From positions 1-32,085 of the forward strand of contig JAUMUA010000010.1 of the NCBI GenBank assembly GCA_030530925.1: DNA of 32,085 bases, read 5' to 3'. Both the position numbers and the translations under genes were made by a program. The notes beneath the pieces were generated by a model. It was given only the letters and a program-made list of their open reading frames with translations. It ran no database searches and was not told where the DNA came from. Source of the DNA: Rothia sp. (in: high G+C Gram-positive bacteria) (GTDB lineage Bacteria; Actinomycetota; Actinomycetes; Actinomycetales; Micrococcaceae). Positions 8,391 through 16,169 of the stretch are shown here, one piece after another (position 1 is the stretch's first letter; each line of letters begins with the position of its first letter).

Positions 8391-8456
8391 GTGACACATA
8401 GGTGTGACACACAGGGTGTGAAACCAAATCGTGACCTTTCACGATAGCCTTAGAAG
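8391..8456 (+). promoter_or_regulatory. purD control region: GTGACACA direct repeats and a perfect inverted repeat
   Basis: GTGACACA occurs at 8391-8398 and again at 8404-8411, with a partial copy GTGTGAAA at 8416-8423. ATCGTGA at 8428-8434 and TCACGAT at 8439-8445 form a perfect 7-bp inverted repeat around CCTT. A TAGCCT -10-like hexamer at 8445-8450 ends six bases before the purD ATG. I see no clear -35. The inverted repeat lies where a repressor would block polymerase. No known purine riboswitch fits in this short space. Confidence 0.5.
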
Positions 8457-9740
8457 ATGAAGGTTTTGGTACTTGGCCCCGGTGGGCGCGAACACGCAAT
8501 TATTCGAGCTTTACTTGCAGACCCTAAGGTTGAAGAAGTCCACAGCGCACCCGGTAACGCGGGTATTGCCCAGGACGTTCCGGTTCACGTTATCGATGCG
8601 AATAACCCCGATGCTGCAGTGGCGCTGGCGCAAGATCTGGGCGTTGATTTGGTGGTTGTTGGACCGGAGGCTCCGCTGGTTGCCGGCGTCGCTGATGCCT
8701 TACGTGCAAAGAACATTGCCGTTTTCGGCCCCAACAAGGCGGCAGCACTTCTTGAGGGATCTAAAGCATTTGCCAAAGATGTGATGACAGCGGCTAATGT
8801 ACCTACCGCTATGGCAAAAGTTGCTACGACCGAAACCGAAGCGGCTGATGCACTCGATACTTTTGGTGCGCCCTACGTGGTCAAAGACGACGGCCTGGCA
8901 GCAGGTAAAGGCGTGGTTGTAACCGACGACCGAAGCGTAGCTCTTGCCCACGCCAACGCTTGCTTTGCCGCTGGTGGTTCTGTGGTGATTGAAGAATTTT
9001 TGGACGGCCCCGAAGTCTCCCTCTTTGTGATTTCAGATGGCACCAATGTGCTTCCGCTGGCGCCAGCCCAAGATTTCAAGCGTATTTTTGACGGCGATCA
9101 GGGTCCTAACACCGGTGGTATGGGTGCGTATACCCCACTTCCGTGGTTGCCCGAGGGTTTTGTTGACGAGGTAGTGGAACGCGTAGCTCGCCCCACTATC
9201 CAAGAAATGGCGCACCGCGGCGCGTCATTCAACGGCGTGTTGTTCTGCGGTTTGGCAGTGACCAAACGCGGAATTCGCGTGATTGAATTCAACGCGCGCT
9301 TTGGTGATCCCGAAACTCAGGCAGTTCTTGCCCGCTTGAAAACCCCACTGGGCCAGCTCTTGCTCGACGCCGCACGCGGCGAGCTTGACCCCATGACCAC
9401 CTTGGAATGGGACACACGCACCGCCGTTGACGTTGTGATGGCAGCGCAGAACTACCCAGACTCACCCAAAAAGGGCGACATCATCACCGGTCTGGATGCG
9501 GCAAATGCAATGGATCATGTGCAGGTTATCCATGCCGGAACCGCCGCACCGAACGACCATATTGTGACCGCTGGCGGGCGCGTACTCGCTGTGGTTGCAT
9601 TAGGCGATGATCTTGCTCAGGCACGCGAACGCGCTTACGAGGGCGTTGACGCTATTAGCTGGGACGGCGCGCAGTATCGCTCTGATATTGCACAGGCTGC
9701 TGCAGAAAATCGCGTGCACGTCCCTACTTCTGACTCATAA
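8457..9740 (+). CDS. purD: Phosphoribosylamine-glycine ligase (GAR synthetase)
   Basis: PurD joins phosphoribosylamine, the product of PurF, to glycine using ATP. It is 427 residues, the normal monofunctional bacterial length. The sequence starts [14 protein letters not shown], the PurD N-terminal nucleotide-binding motif. [16 protein letters not shown] follows, then the ATP-grasp core with [41 protein letters not shown] and [13 protein letters not shown]. The C-terminal domain ends without extension. AGAAG abuts the ATG too closely to be a good ribosome site, so the mRNA may be leaderless. It is flanked by terminators and probably transcribed alone. Confidence 0.96.
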   Translation: MKVLVLGPGGREHAIIRALLADPKVEEVHSAPGNAGIAQDVPVHVIDANNPDAAVALAQDLGVDLVVVGPEAPLVAGVADALRAKNIAVFGPNKAAALLEGSKAFAKDVMTAANVPTAMAKVATTETEAADALDTFGAPYVVKDDGLAAGKGVVVTDDRSVALAHANACFAAGGSVVIEEFLDGPEVSLFVISDGTNVLPLAPAQDFKRIFDGDQGPNTGGMGAYTPLPWLPEGFVDEVVERVARPTIQEMAHRGASFNGVLFCGLAVTKRGIRVIEFNARFGDPETQAVLARLKTPLGQLLLDAARGELDPMTTLEWDTRTAVDVVMAAQNYPDSPKKGDIITGLDAANAMDHVQVIHAGTAAPNDHIVTAGGRVLAVVALGDDLAQARERAYEGVDAISWDGAQYRSDIAQAAAENRVHVPTSDS

Positions 9741-9746
9741 ATCTTT

Positions 9747-9776
9747 GCGGTGGCTACTGATGTAGTCACCGCTTTT
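9747..9776 (+). terminator. Rho-independent terminator after purD
   Basis: GCGGTGGCTAC and GTAGTCACCGC pair over 11 positions (one G-U) around the loop TGAT, followed by TTTTATACTTTTCTT. It begins six bases after the purD stop. purC, 50 bases further on, therefore needs its own promoter or readthrough. Confidence 0.8.
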
Positions 9777-9826
9777 ATACTTTTCTTGATCCCACACATT
9801 AGGCACACAACATAAAACGCAGGAGA

Positions 9827-10762
9827 ATGATGAGCCCTCACAACACCCCGCTTGAGATTCCAGGTTGGAACCACGTTTATTCGGGCAAGGTTCGTGATTT
9901 GTATGTACCCGAAGACGCTAGCTCTGATGTAACGAGTGGCTCGTTCAAGGACGACGCCGAGCTGCGCGCCGGGTCAGTGATGGTTGTTGCCTCAGACCGT
10001 ATTAGTGCGTTTGATCAGGTGATCCCTACTGAGGTTCCTGATAAGGGCAAGATTCTGACTCAGCTTTCGCTGTGGTGGTTTGATCAGCTCAAAGACGTGC
10101 CCAATCACGTGTTGAGCACCGATGTGCCCGATGTGGTTGCTGGGCGCGCAATGATTTGTAAGTCGCTCAACATGTTCCCTGTTGAGTGCATTGCCCGTGG
10201 GTATCTGACCGGTTCAGGTTTGCAGGCTTATAACGAGACCGGTGCTATTGCTAACAACAAGCTACCTGCTGGTTTGGTGGACGGCTCACGCATTGAGTCT
10301 CCTATCTTTACTCCTACGGGTAAAGCCGAAGTAGGTGAGCACGATGAGCTCATTACCTACGAAGAGCTTTATGCTGAAGTCGGCCAGCCCATTGGCGAAC
10401 GCTTGCAAGAACTCACTCTTTACGTGTATTCCACTGCCGAGAAGATTGCTCGGGAACGCGGCATTATTATTGCCGATACTAAAGTGGAATTCGGTTTGGA
10501 TTCGTACCGCGGTGAAATCACTTTGGGTGACGAAGTTCTGACCCCCGATTCTTCACGTTTTTGGGACGCCGAAAAGTACCAGCCCGGTCAATCACAGGCA
10601 AGCTTTGATAAGCAATTCATTCGTGACTGGATTAAATCTGATGAGTCTGGCTGGAAAGGTCAGGGTTCGATCCCTGAGCTACCAGAGCATGTGATTGAAA
10701 AGACGCGCGCTCGTTACGTTGAAGCGTATGAGCGTTTGACCGGTCAAAATTTTGAGGCATAG
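9827..10762 (+). CDS. purC: Phosphoribosylaminoimidazole-succinocarboxamide synthase (SAICAR synthase)
   Basis: PurC condenses CAIR with aspartate using ATP. Family motifs are GKVRDLY near the N terminus, SDRISAFDQVIPTEVPDKGK, FPVECIARGYLTGSG, ADTKVEFGLD and DEVLTPDSSRFWD. There are two adjacent ATGs (9827 and 9830). AGGAG at 9821-9825 is one base from the first and four from the second, so 9830 may be the true start. Residues about 29-48 (EDASSDVTSGSFKDDAEL) form a short loop insertion between the first two strands. Total 311 residues, within the range of actinobacterial members. The gene ends at a strong symmetric hairpin. Confidence 0.96.
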   Translation: MMSPHNTPLEIPGWNHVYSGKVRDLYVPEDASSDVTSGSFKDDAELRAGSVMVVASDRISAFDQVIPTEVPDKGKILTQLSLWWFDQLKDVPNHVLSTDVPDVVAGRAMICKSLNMFPVECIARGYLTGSGLQAYNETGAIANNKLPAGLVDGSRIESPIFTPTGKAEVGEHDELITYEELYAEVGQPIGERLQELTLYVYSTAEKIARERGIIIADTKVEFGLDSYRGEITLGDEVLTPDSSRFWDAEKYQPGQSQASFDKQFIRDWIKSDESGWKGQGSIPELPEHVIEKTRARYVEAYERLTGQNFEA

Positions 10763-10796
10763 AGCCTAGCTCGTTCATCGGGCAACTAATCAATAG

Positions 10797-10834
10797 CGCT
10801 CAGGGCGGGGAATATATATTCCCCGCCCTGAGCG
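10797..10834. terminator. Perfect 38-bp palindrome, bidirectional terminator
   Basis: Nineteen-base arms, CGCTCAGGGCGGGGAATAT and its exact complement, meet with no spacer; outer bases extend the stem with one G-U. It lies between the convergent ends of purC (plus) and the lldR remnant (minus). No strong T-run follows on either strand, so termination relies on the very stable GC-rich stem. Confidence 0.75.
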
Positions 10835-10856
10835 TTATCTAAATCCCCGCAAAACT

Positions 10857-11557
10857 TCAGTCTTGCCTCGCTTCGGCACGAAGTTTCTGCTGATATTCGC
10901 GGTCTTGTTGGGCTGCGTCGGAAAGCGAATAGAACCACGTGATGTGCTGGGCTACCAGCTCTTGAGCGCGGTCAGCATCTCGCTGGTAGACTGCCTCAAA
11001 GAGCTGTCGGTGTTGCTCTTGTAGCGTGCGTTTGGTCTGCACCCAATCCTCTAAGTAGGGTACCGCTTCTTCCACATAGCTCACCGTGGCTAGGTGCAAA
11101 GAATCAATCACGGTCTCTAGTGCCAAGTTGTTGCTTAGCGATGAAATTTCGTAGTGAAAACGGGTGTCACAAAAATGAAAGCGAGCGTCGGGCAAAGACT
11201 GCGAATCCATCTCTTCAAGATACGCCGCAGCGCGCTTTAGACTCTCTTGTCGCTTGGGCGTATCTTCAGCTACCGCGGCGTCGCGGGCGGCACTATGTGC
11301 ATGCGAAGTGCCCACGAGAGCGCATCAGATGGTTCAGAAACCACAATGGCACCGGCTTTAGGGCCCGAGCCGACTCCGGAGCGAATCAGCCCCACCGCCA
11401 CCAAAACCTGAAGAGCTTCGCGCACCGACGCGCGCGAAATGCCAAATTGCTCTGAGAGCGCGCGCTCGCTGGGCAGACGATCGCCTACCCGTAGTTGCCC
11501 GCGGCGCAACTTGTTCTCAATCGACTCCAGCAAAACGCTAAAAGTTCTCTCTTTCAC
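10857..11557 (-). pseudogene. lldR: Disrupted GntR/FadR-family lactate regulator (LldR-type)
   Basis: Two minus-strand frames make up one regulator. The GTG at 11557 begins the winged helix (LPSERALSEQFGISRASVREALQVL), continues to SGPKAGAIVVSEP, closely like C. glutamicum LldR, and runs to a TAG at 11270. The rest of the FCD ligand domain is in another frame from about 11290 to 10857 (AAYLEEMDSQSLPD, FHYEISSLSNN, EHRQLFEAV-like, AQELVAQHI). From my recollection of LldR, roughly 20 residues are also missing at the junction, including the first FCD helix with its conserved Arg. So an out-of-frame deletion of about 60 bp fits better than a single-base error. The surviving 95-residue N-terminal product would keep the DNA-binding domain only. 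It neighbours lldP and its predicted operators. Confidence 0.8.
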
Positions 11558-11584
11558 CGATTATCTCTCTTGCTTGTGCTCTCT

Positions 11585-11631
11585 AAAATTTTGGCGGCAC
11601 TTTGCGATGAGTATCGAAAGTGCCGCCAAAA
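11585..11631 (-). terminator. Terminator of lldP
   Basis: TTTTGGCGGCACTTT at 11589-11603 and its exact complement at 11617-11631 form a 15-bp stem, extended inside by CGAT/ATCG after a bulged G. Read on the minus strand it follows the lldP stop by about 27 bases and continues into AAAATTTTAGAG. It separates lldP from the lldR remnant. Confidence 0.8.
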
Positions 11632-11657
11632 CTTATTGATATACCTAGAGAGCTATT

Positions 11658-13343
11658 CTAGTGTGCTGTTGCAATCAGAAAGTGCAGGATGTTGGTTTGT
11701 AGGAACACCAGCGTACAAACCACGAACAAGAACAGTACCGACCATGGCAGAACCGCCTTGAAGATTTCAGATTCCTTACCTTCCATATCAACCGCTGTGG
11801 CGGCAATGGCTAGCGACTGTGGTGAAATCATCTTACCCACCACACCACCGGTGGTGTTCGCTGCCAAGAGCAATTCGGGGCTCACACCGCTCACACCCTG
11901 GTGTGCTAGGTTGTCGGCAGCAGCTACCTGCAATTTAGAGAATAGCGCGTTGGCTGAGGTGTCTGAACCGGTTACAGCGGTGCCAATCCAACCCAAGAGG
12001 GGAGCGAGGAACGCATAAATCGTGCCAAGCCCTGCAATGAAGGTACCCATAGAAACCGTTTGCCCCGAGTAGTTCATCACGTATGCCAGCGCCAAAACCA
12101 GAACAATGGTTAACCCGGAGAAACGCATGCGGAACGCGGTGGCACCAATTTCTTTAATGACTGCGCCAAAGGTGAGCTTGTATTTACCGTTTTCGTTAAA
12201 GAAAACGTAGAAAGCAGCCACAATCAGCCCGGAAATCAACAAGAAAGTACCGGGGTTGTTCAACCACGGGAAGGCATAGTCAGACTTCACCGCAGAACCG
12301 CTAGCAGTCAACAATCGCTCACGCAAAAGTGGCATGCTGAAGTTGACTGTGGTGGTCTTGAGCCAGTTGATGAGAGGCGTCCACAGGTTTGCCAAACCGA
12401 ACACGATAACAACTACCAAATAAGGCATGAGCGCCATCCACACGCGCGAGCCGGTGAGCTCGCTCTTGGCGGCTGCGTCAAGAGGCGGTAAGCCGTAGCG
12501 CTCGCGCACCCCTGCCACACCGCGTGGTTTCCAAAAGCGCAAGAAAGCAACGGCGACGCCGAGTGAGACAATGCATGCGATGACGTCGGTGAGTTGGTAC
12601 ACGAAATAGGTCGCAGTGAACCACTGGGCAACACCAAAGGCTGCGCCAATGACGACTGCCGGTACCCAGGCGTCTTTAACGCCTTTCATACCATCTAGAA
12701 TAAAGAGCAAGATTAGGGGTACAAAGAACGCAAGGAACGGCGCCTGATGGCCCACAATGGCACCGATAGTGGCGGCGTCTTTGCCGCCCACTTCACCGGC
12801 AGTGGTAATAGGAATTGCTACCGCGCCAAAGGCAACGGGCGCGGTATTTGCCAAGAGTACGGTAATAGCCGCTTTGAGCGGTTTGACGCCGAGCGCCAGA
12901 ATCATAGTTGCGGTGATAGCAACGGGTGCGCCGAACCCGGCAAGGGCTTCGAGTAGACCACCAAAGCAGAAGGCAATTAGAATTGCTTGAATTCGCAAAT
13001 CACCACCGCCAATGGCGTCGAAGGTGCGGCGCAAATCTTCAAATCGTCCAGAAAGTACGGTTATTTGATAGAACCAAATGGCCATGAGAATAACCCACAC
13101 GATGGGGAACGCGCCGTAGAGACCACCGCGTACGGCGGACATTCCGGCAAGATCCCAGGGCATACCAAAGCCAAAGATTGCCACGAGCAAAGAAACTATC
13201 AGTGATACCAAACCCGCAACGTGGGCGCGGGCTTTGAAACCCAAGAGCATTACAAAGAACGCGATGAGCGGTAGGGAGGCGACGGCGGCTGAAAGTCCGA
13301 GACTGCCACCTACTGCGTTGGTGTGCGCAACAAAGGTGTCCAT
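11658..13343 (-). CDS. lldP: L-lactate permease, LctP family
   Basis: A 561-residue polytopic inner-membrane carrier that imports lactate (and usually glycolate) with protons. The N terminus is MDTFVAHTNAVGGSLGLSAAVASLPLIAFFVML. The characteristic LctP segments are present: GGLLEALAGFGAPVAITATML-like around residues 128-148, APVAFGAVAIPI, VGHQAPFLAFFVP, and near the C terminus TAVTGSDTSANALFSKLQ, ANTTGGVVGKMISPQSLAIA. The length is normal and there are no breaks. ATG 13343 is preceded by AAAGGA at a good ribosome-site distance. It is transcribed divergently from lutABC and has a well-formed promoter at 13419-13447 with an LldR-type operator just downstream. Confidence 0.95.
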   Translation of the reverse strand: MDTFVAHTNAVGGSLGLSAAVASLPLIAFFVMLLGFKARAHVAGLVSLIVSLLVAIFGFGMPWDLAGMSAVRGGLYGAFPIVWVILMAIWFYQITVLSGRFEDLRRTFDAIGGGDLRIQAILIAFCFGGLLEALAGFGAPVAITATMILALGVKPLKAAITVLLANTAPVAFGAVAIPITTAGEVGGKDAATIGAIVGHQAPFLAFFVPLILLFILDGMKGVKDAWVPAVVIGAAFGVAQWFTATYFVYQLTDVIACIVSLGVAVAFLRFWKPRGVAGVRERYGLPPLDAAAKSELTGSRVWMALMPYLVVVIVFGLANLWTPLINWLKTTTVNFSMPLLRERLLTASGSAVKSDYAFPWLNNPGTFLLISGLIVAAFYVFFNENGKYKLTFGAVIKEIGATAFRMRFSGLTIVLVLALAYVMNYSGQTVSMGTFIAGLGTIYAFLAPLLGWIGTAVTGSDTSANALFSKLQVAAADNLAHQGVSGVSPELLLAANTTGGVVGKMISPQSLAIAATAVDMEGKESEIFKAVLPWSVLFLFVVCTLVFLQTNILHFLIATAH

Positions 13344-13393
13344 GAATTTTCCTTTAAAAACCCGTTGGTCCGGGGATATGTGTGAGTCCTATG

Positions 13394-13404
13394 TGGTCAG
13401 ACCA
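13394..13404. promoter_or_regulatory. LldR-type operator 1 (lldP side)
   Basis: TGGTCAGACCA is a perfect palindrome with one central base and matches the TNGTNNNACNA consensus reported for LldR and related FadR-group regulators. It lies about 15 bp downstream of the lldP -10, where a bound repressor would act as a roadblock. Confidence 0.75.
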
Positions 13405-13418
13405 TGATGTGGATTTAA

Positions 13419-13447
13419 ATAATACATGATGTATATCACAGAGGCAA
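13419..13447 (-). promoter_or_regulatory. lldP promoter
   Basis: On the minus strand, TTGCCT (-35, 13447-13442), a 17-base spacer and TATTAT (-10, 13424-13419). Both hexamers are good SigA-type matches at optimal spacing. The start site would be near 13412, giving a leader of about 70 bases that contains operator 1 and the AAAGGA ribosome site. Confidence 0.7.
13425..13440. promoter_or_regulatory. CRP/GlxR-like site inside the lldP promoter spacer
   Basis: Read on the minus strand, TGTGATATACATCATG matches TGTGA-N6-TCACA in eight of ten defined positions, including the central TA typical of GlxR sites. It fills the spacer between -35 and -10 of lldP, so binding would repress lldP, while for lutABC it lies upstream. 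The match is imperfect and the assignment tentative. Confidence 0.35.
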
Positions 13448-13483
13448 TTTAAATTTTAATGTGTTAGTTGCGAGTCACAGTCT

Positions 13484-13494
13484 TGGTCTGACCA
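13484..13494. promoter_or_regulatory. LldR-type operator 2 (lutABC side)
   Basis: TGGTCTGACCA, a perfect palindrome differing from operator 1 only in the central base. The centres are 90 bp apart, about 8.6 helical turns. It lies upstream of lutA and upstream of the lldP -35. Confidence 0.75.
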
Positions 13495-13695
13495 CAGAAT
13501 GAAGGGGGTGCGCCTTGCGATTTAGAGATTAAACCCCTGGCGATGCGGTAGTAGATAACAGCAGAAAAAAATGCGCTAATTATTCCCGTTTCACCCTCAT
13601 AAACTCGTGTTAAATAGAAAATAAAGATTAATGGCGCACCTGTGCATCAGTCGCAATCGCGGTGCATGTGCAAAAAAGAACAAGGAGTCTCGCCC

Positions 13696-14496
13696 ATGCG
13701 AATTGCACTGTTTTCAACGTGCATCGTAGACGCGATGTATCCTCGCGTTGCCAAAGCAACCGTTGATATTTTGGAACGTCTAGGCCACGAAGTCGTCTAT
13801 CCGCAAGGGCAAACCTGCTGCTCACAAATGCACGTGAATTCGGGATATTTTGATGATGCTTATACCGTTGTCAAAAATCATGTGGAATCTTTTGAAAAGT
13901 GGGATTTTGACGTGGCGGTAGCACCCTCAGGTTCTTGCGTAGCGTCACTAGGTCACCAACAACCCATGATTGCCCGGCATCGCGGTGATGAAGACTTAGC
14001 GGTGCGTGCCGAAAACCTTGCCAACCGTACTTTTGAACTTTCAGCGCTGTTGATTGACGTCTTGGGAATTACCGACGCCGCAACGCAGCTAGGCTCATAC
14101 TTTCCTGAGCACGTGACCTACCACAGCTCATGCCACGGTATGCGCCTGTTACATTTGGGTACCCGCCAGTCTGATTTGTTGCGCACCGTTGAAGGTGTAC
14201 AGTACACCGAAATCGCAGACATGGATCAGTGCTGTGGTTTTGGTGGAACGTTCTCGTTTAAAAACGCCGATACCTCTGGTGCGATGGTGCAAGATAAAGT
14301 CACCCACATTGAAGAAACAGGTGCTACAGTCTGCGCTGGCGGCGACGTCTCGTGCCTCATGAACATTGGCGGCGCGCTCTCGCGTAAGAAATCACCCGTG
14401 CAAACCATTCACTTTGCCGAGATTCTTGCATCCACTAAAGAAAACCCGCTTACGGTAGACGGGCCCGTATCGCTATCCATTGCAGGAGGTAAATAA
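13696..14496 (+). CDS. lutA: L-lactate oxidation complex subunit LutA/LldE (cysteine-rich Fe-S protein)
   Basis: One of three subunits of the cytosolic iron-sulfur complex that oxidises L-lactate to pyruvate. It is 266 residues with two CCG-type cysteine-rich repeats: CCSQMHVNSGY (Cys41, Cys42) with the upstream FSTCIVDAMYP, then SSCHGMRLL and CCGFGGTFSFKN (Cys179, Cys180). The frame opens earlier, at 13642, but ATG 13696 is right because AGGAG sits at 13683-13687, eight bases ahead, and MRIALFSTC is the family N terminus. The stop is followed at once by the lutB ATG, and AGGAGG for lutB lies within the end of lutA. Confidence 0.94.
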   Translation: MRIALFSTCIVDAMYPRVAKATVDILERLGHEVVYPQGQTCCSQMHVNSGYFDDAYTVVKNHVESFEKWDFDVAVAPSGSCVASLGHQQPMIARHRGDEDLAVRAENLANRTFELSALLIDVLGITDAATQLGSYFPEHVTYHSSCHGMRLLHLGTRQSDLLRTVEGVQYTEIADMDQCCGFGGTFSFKNADTSGAMVQDKVTHIEETGATVCAGGDVSCLMNIGGALSRKKSPVQTIHFAEILASTKENPLTVDGPVSLSIAGGK

Positions 14497-16167
14497 ATGA
14501 CCGCAGTATCACTGGGAATGCCTCGTGTATTTCACGGCGAGGGCAACATCTTTGAAACCGAACCCTTCCCTAAGTACGCCGCCAAAGAACTCACCAACGA
14601 GCAGCTACGTGAGAACCTAGGTTTTGCAACGCACAAAATCCGCACCAAGCGTGCAGACGTAGTGGGGGAGCTGCCCGATTGGCAAGAGCTACGCACCGCC
14701 GGTTCCATGATTAAACAGCGCGTGATGGCCAATTTGCCCGAGTATCTTGAAATGTTCGAGAAGAACTTTACCGCGGCAGGCGGGCATGTGCATTGGGCGC
14801 GCGACGCCGCAGAAGCAAACCAGATTGCCCTGGAGATTATCAAGGGTGAGGGTGTGGACGAGATTATCAAAATCAAGTCTATGGCAACCGCTGAAACCGG
14901 ACTCAACGAGTTCTTGGCAAATGAAGGCATCAACGCGATTGAAACCGATTTAGCCGAAGAAATTGTGCAGTTGGCAGACGATCGTCCGTCCCATATTTTG
15001 GTTCCCGCAATTCACTTTAACCGCACTCAAATTCGCGATATTTTCCGCAAGAAAATTGAGGGCGTTAAAGTAGATCTCTCCAACGATCCCGCCGAATTAG
15101 CGGAAGCTTCTCGCATTCGTTTGCGCGATAAATTCCTCAACACCAAAGTTGCGGTTTCGGGTGTGAACTTTGGCATTGCAGAAACCGGAACCCTGAGCAT
15201 CGTAGAATCTGAGGGCAACGGCCGCATGTGCCTTACCCTGCCAGAAACCCTGATTTCGTTTATGGGTATTGAAAAAATCTTGCCCAGCTTTGAAGACTTT
15301 GAGGTGTTCTTTCAGTTGCTTCCGCGCTCGTCAACCGGTGAGCGCATGAACCCTTATACCTCGCTGTGGACCGGTGTAACTCCCGGTGACGGCCCGCAAA
15401 ACATGCACGTGATTTTGATGGACAACGGGCGTTCGGCTGTGCTTGCCGACGAAGTAGGGCGTCAGGCTCTGCATTGCATCCGCTGCTCAGCGTGCTTGAA
15501 TGTGTGCCCGGTGTACGAACGCGCTGGCGGACACGCATATGGTTCAACTTATCCCGGTCCCATTGGTGCGATTCTCTCGCCTCAGCTGGGCGGTATTGAA
15601 AATGAGTTCAACGCTTCGCTACCCTTTGCGTCGTCGTTGTGCGGTGCATGCTACGAGGCGTGCCCCGTCAAGATCAATATTCCCGACGTGCTGGTACACC
15701 TGCGCGGCAAAGCCGTGGACCACGAAAAAGCGCAGGGCGATTTCAAGGGTGGCAAGAAAGACCCGCACTATCAGATGGACGCCATGATGTTCGGTTCCAA
15801 GAAACTCTTTAGCTCGGGCAAAATCATGGCGCTGGCTGAAAAGGGTTTGCCCATGTCAAAGCTGGTCACCGGCAAAGACGGCAAAATCTCCAAGTTCCCG
15901 GGCATCGTGGGTGGCTGGACCAAATACCGCGATATTCCAGAACCGCCTGCAGAGTCGTTCCGCAATTGGTGGAAGAAAGAACGCGGTAAGACGGCGGCGC
16001 GAGATTCGGGGCAACGCGTGGATATCCAGGCGCTGATTGAGGCAAATAAGAACAAAGCGAGCGAGGCTCACGCAAAGGCTGAACAGGCAGCACCTGCTCA
16101 CCACGCGCCCACTCAGCCTCTAAAACCTGCGGACCAAACCGCACCGACCGAGCAACAAGGGGAATAA
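14497..16167 (+). CDS. lutB: L-lactate oxidation complex subunit LutB/LldF (LUD domain plus 2x4Fe-4S)
   Basis: The electron-transfer subunit of the LutABC complex. The N-terminal LUD domain spans about residues 60-310, including AETGTLSIVESEGNGR. Two 4Fe-4S motifs follow: CIRCSACLNVCPVY from Cys327 and CGACYEACPVKI from Cys383. A C-terminal LutB segment contains FRNWWKKERGKTAAR. It is 556 residues, some 80 more than B. subtilis LutB; the excess is mostly an Ala/Lys/Gln/Pro-rich tail after residue about 510 that looks disordered. The start has a full AGGAGG seven bases upstream. It adjoins lutA with no gap and leaves two bases before lutC. Confidence 0.95.
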   Translation: MTAVSLGMPRVFHGEGNIFETEPFPKYAAKELTNEQLRENLGFATHKIRTKRADVVGELPDWQELRTAGSMIKQRVMANLPEYLEMFEKNFTAAGGHVHWARDAAEANQIALEIIKGEGVDEIIKIKSMATAETGLNEFLANEGINAIETDLAEEIVQLADDRPSHILVPAIHFNRTQIRDIFRKKIEGVKVDLSNDPAELAEASRIRLRDKFLNTKVAVSGVNFGIAETGTLSIVESEGNGRMCLTLPETLISFMGIEKILPSFEDFEVFFQLLPRSSTGERMNPYTSLWTGVTPGDGPQNMHVILMDNGRSAVLADEVGRQALHCIRCSACLNVCPVYERAGGHAYGSTYPGPIGAILSPQLGGIENEFNASLPFASSLCGACYEACPVKINIPDVLVHLRGKAVDHEKAQGDFKGGKKDPHYQMDAMMFGSKKLFSSGKIMALAEKGLPMSKLVTGKDGKISKFPGIVGGWTKYRDIPEPPAESFRNWWKKERGKTAARDSGQRVDIQALIEANKNKASEAHAKAEQAAPAHHAPTQPLKPADQTAPTEQQGE

Positions 16168-16169
16168 GA

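Larger units (their letters stand above)
13344..13695. other. Divergent lldP / lutABC control region (352 bp, no gene)
   Basis: The space holds two LldR-type operators (13394-13404, 13484-13494), a strong minus-strand promoter for lldP and a CRP-like half-conserved palindrome, all listed separately. ATTTAAAT occurs at 13413-13420 and 13447-13454. For lutABC I cannot decide between several weak plus-strand -10 candidates (for example TAGATA near 13550 and TAAACT near 13603). GGTGCGCC at 13507-13514 and GGCGCACC at 13633-13640 are complementary and could close a long loop in the lutA leader. No small ORF is convincing. Confidence 0.7.

Noticed and set aside
13507..13640. Long-range complementarity GGTGCGCC / GGCGCACC in the lutA leader as a riboswitch
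   Set aside because: The arms are only 8 bases, 118 bases apart, with no conserved aptamer I can recognise between them; chance pairing is likely.
13642..13695. Eighteen-residue N-terminal extension of LutA
   Set aside because: The ATG at 13696 has AGGAG at ideal distance and matches the family N terminus; the upstream codons are probably untranslated leader.
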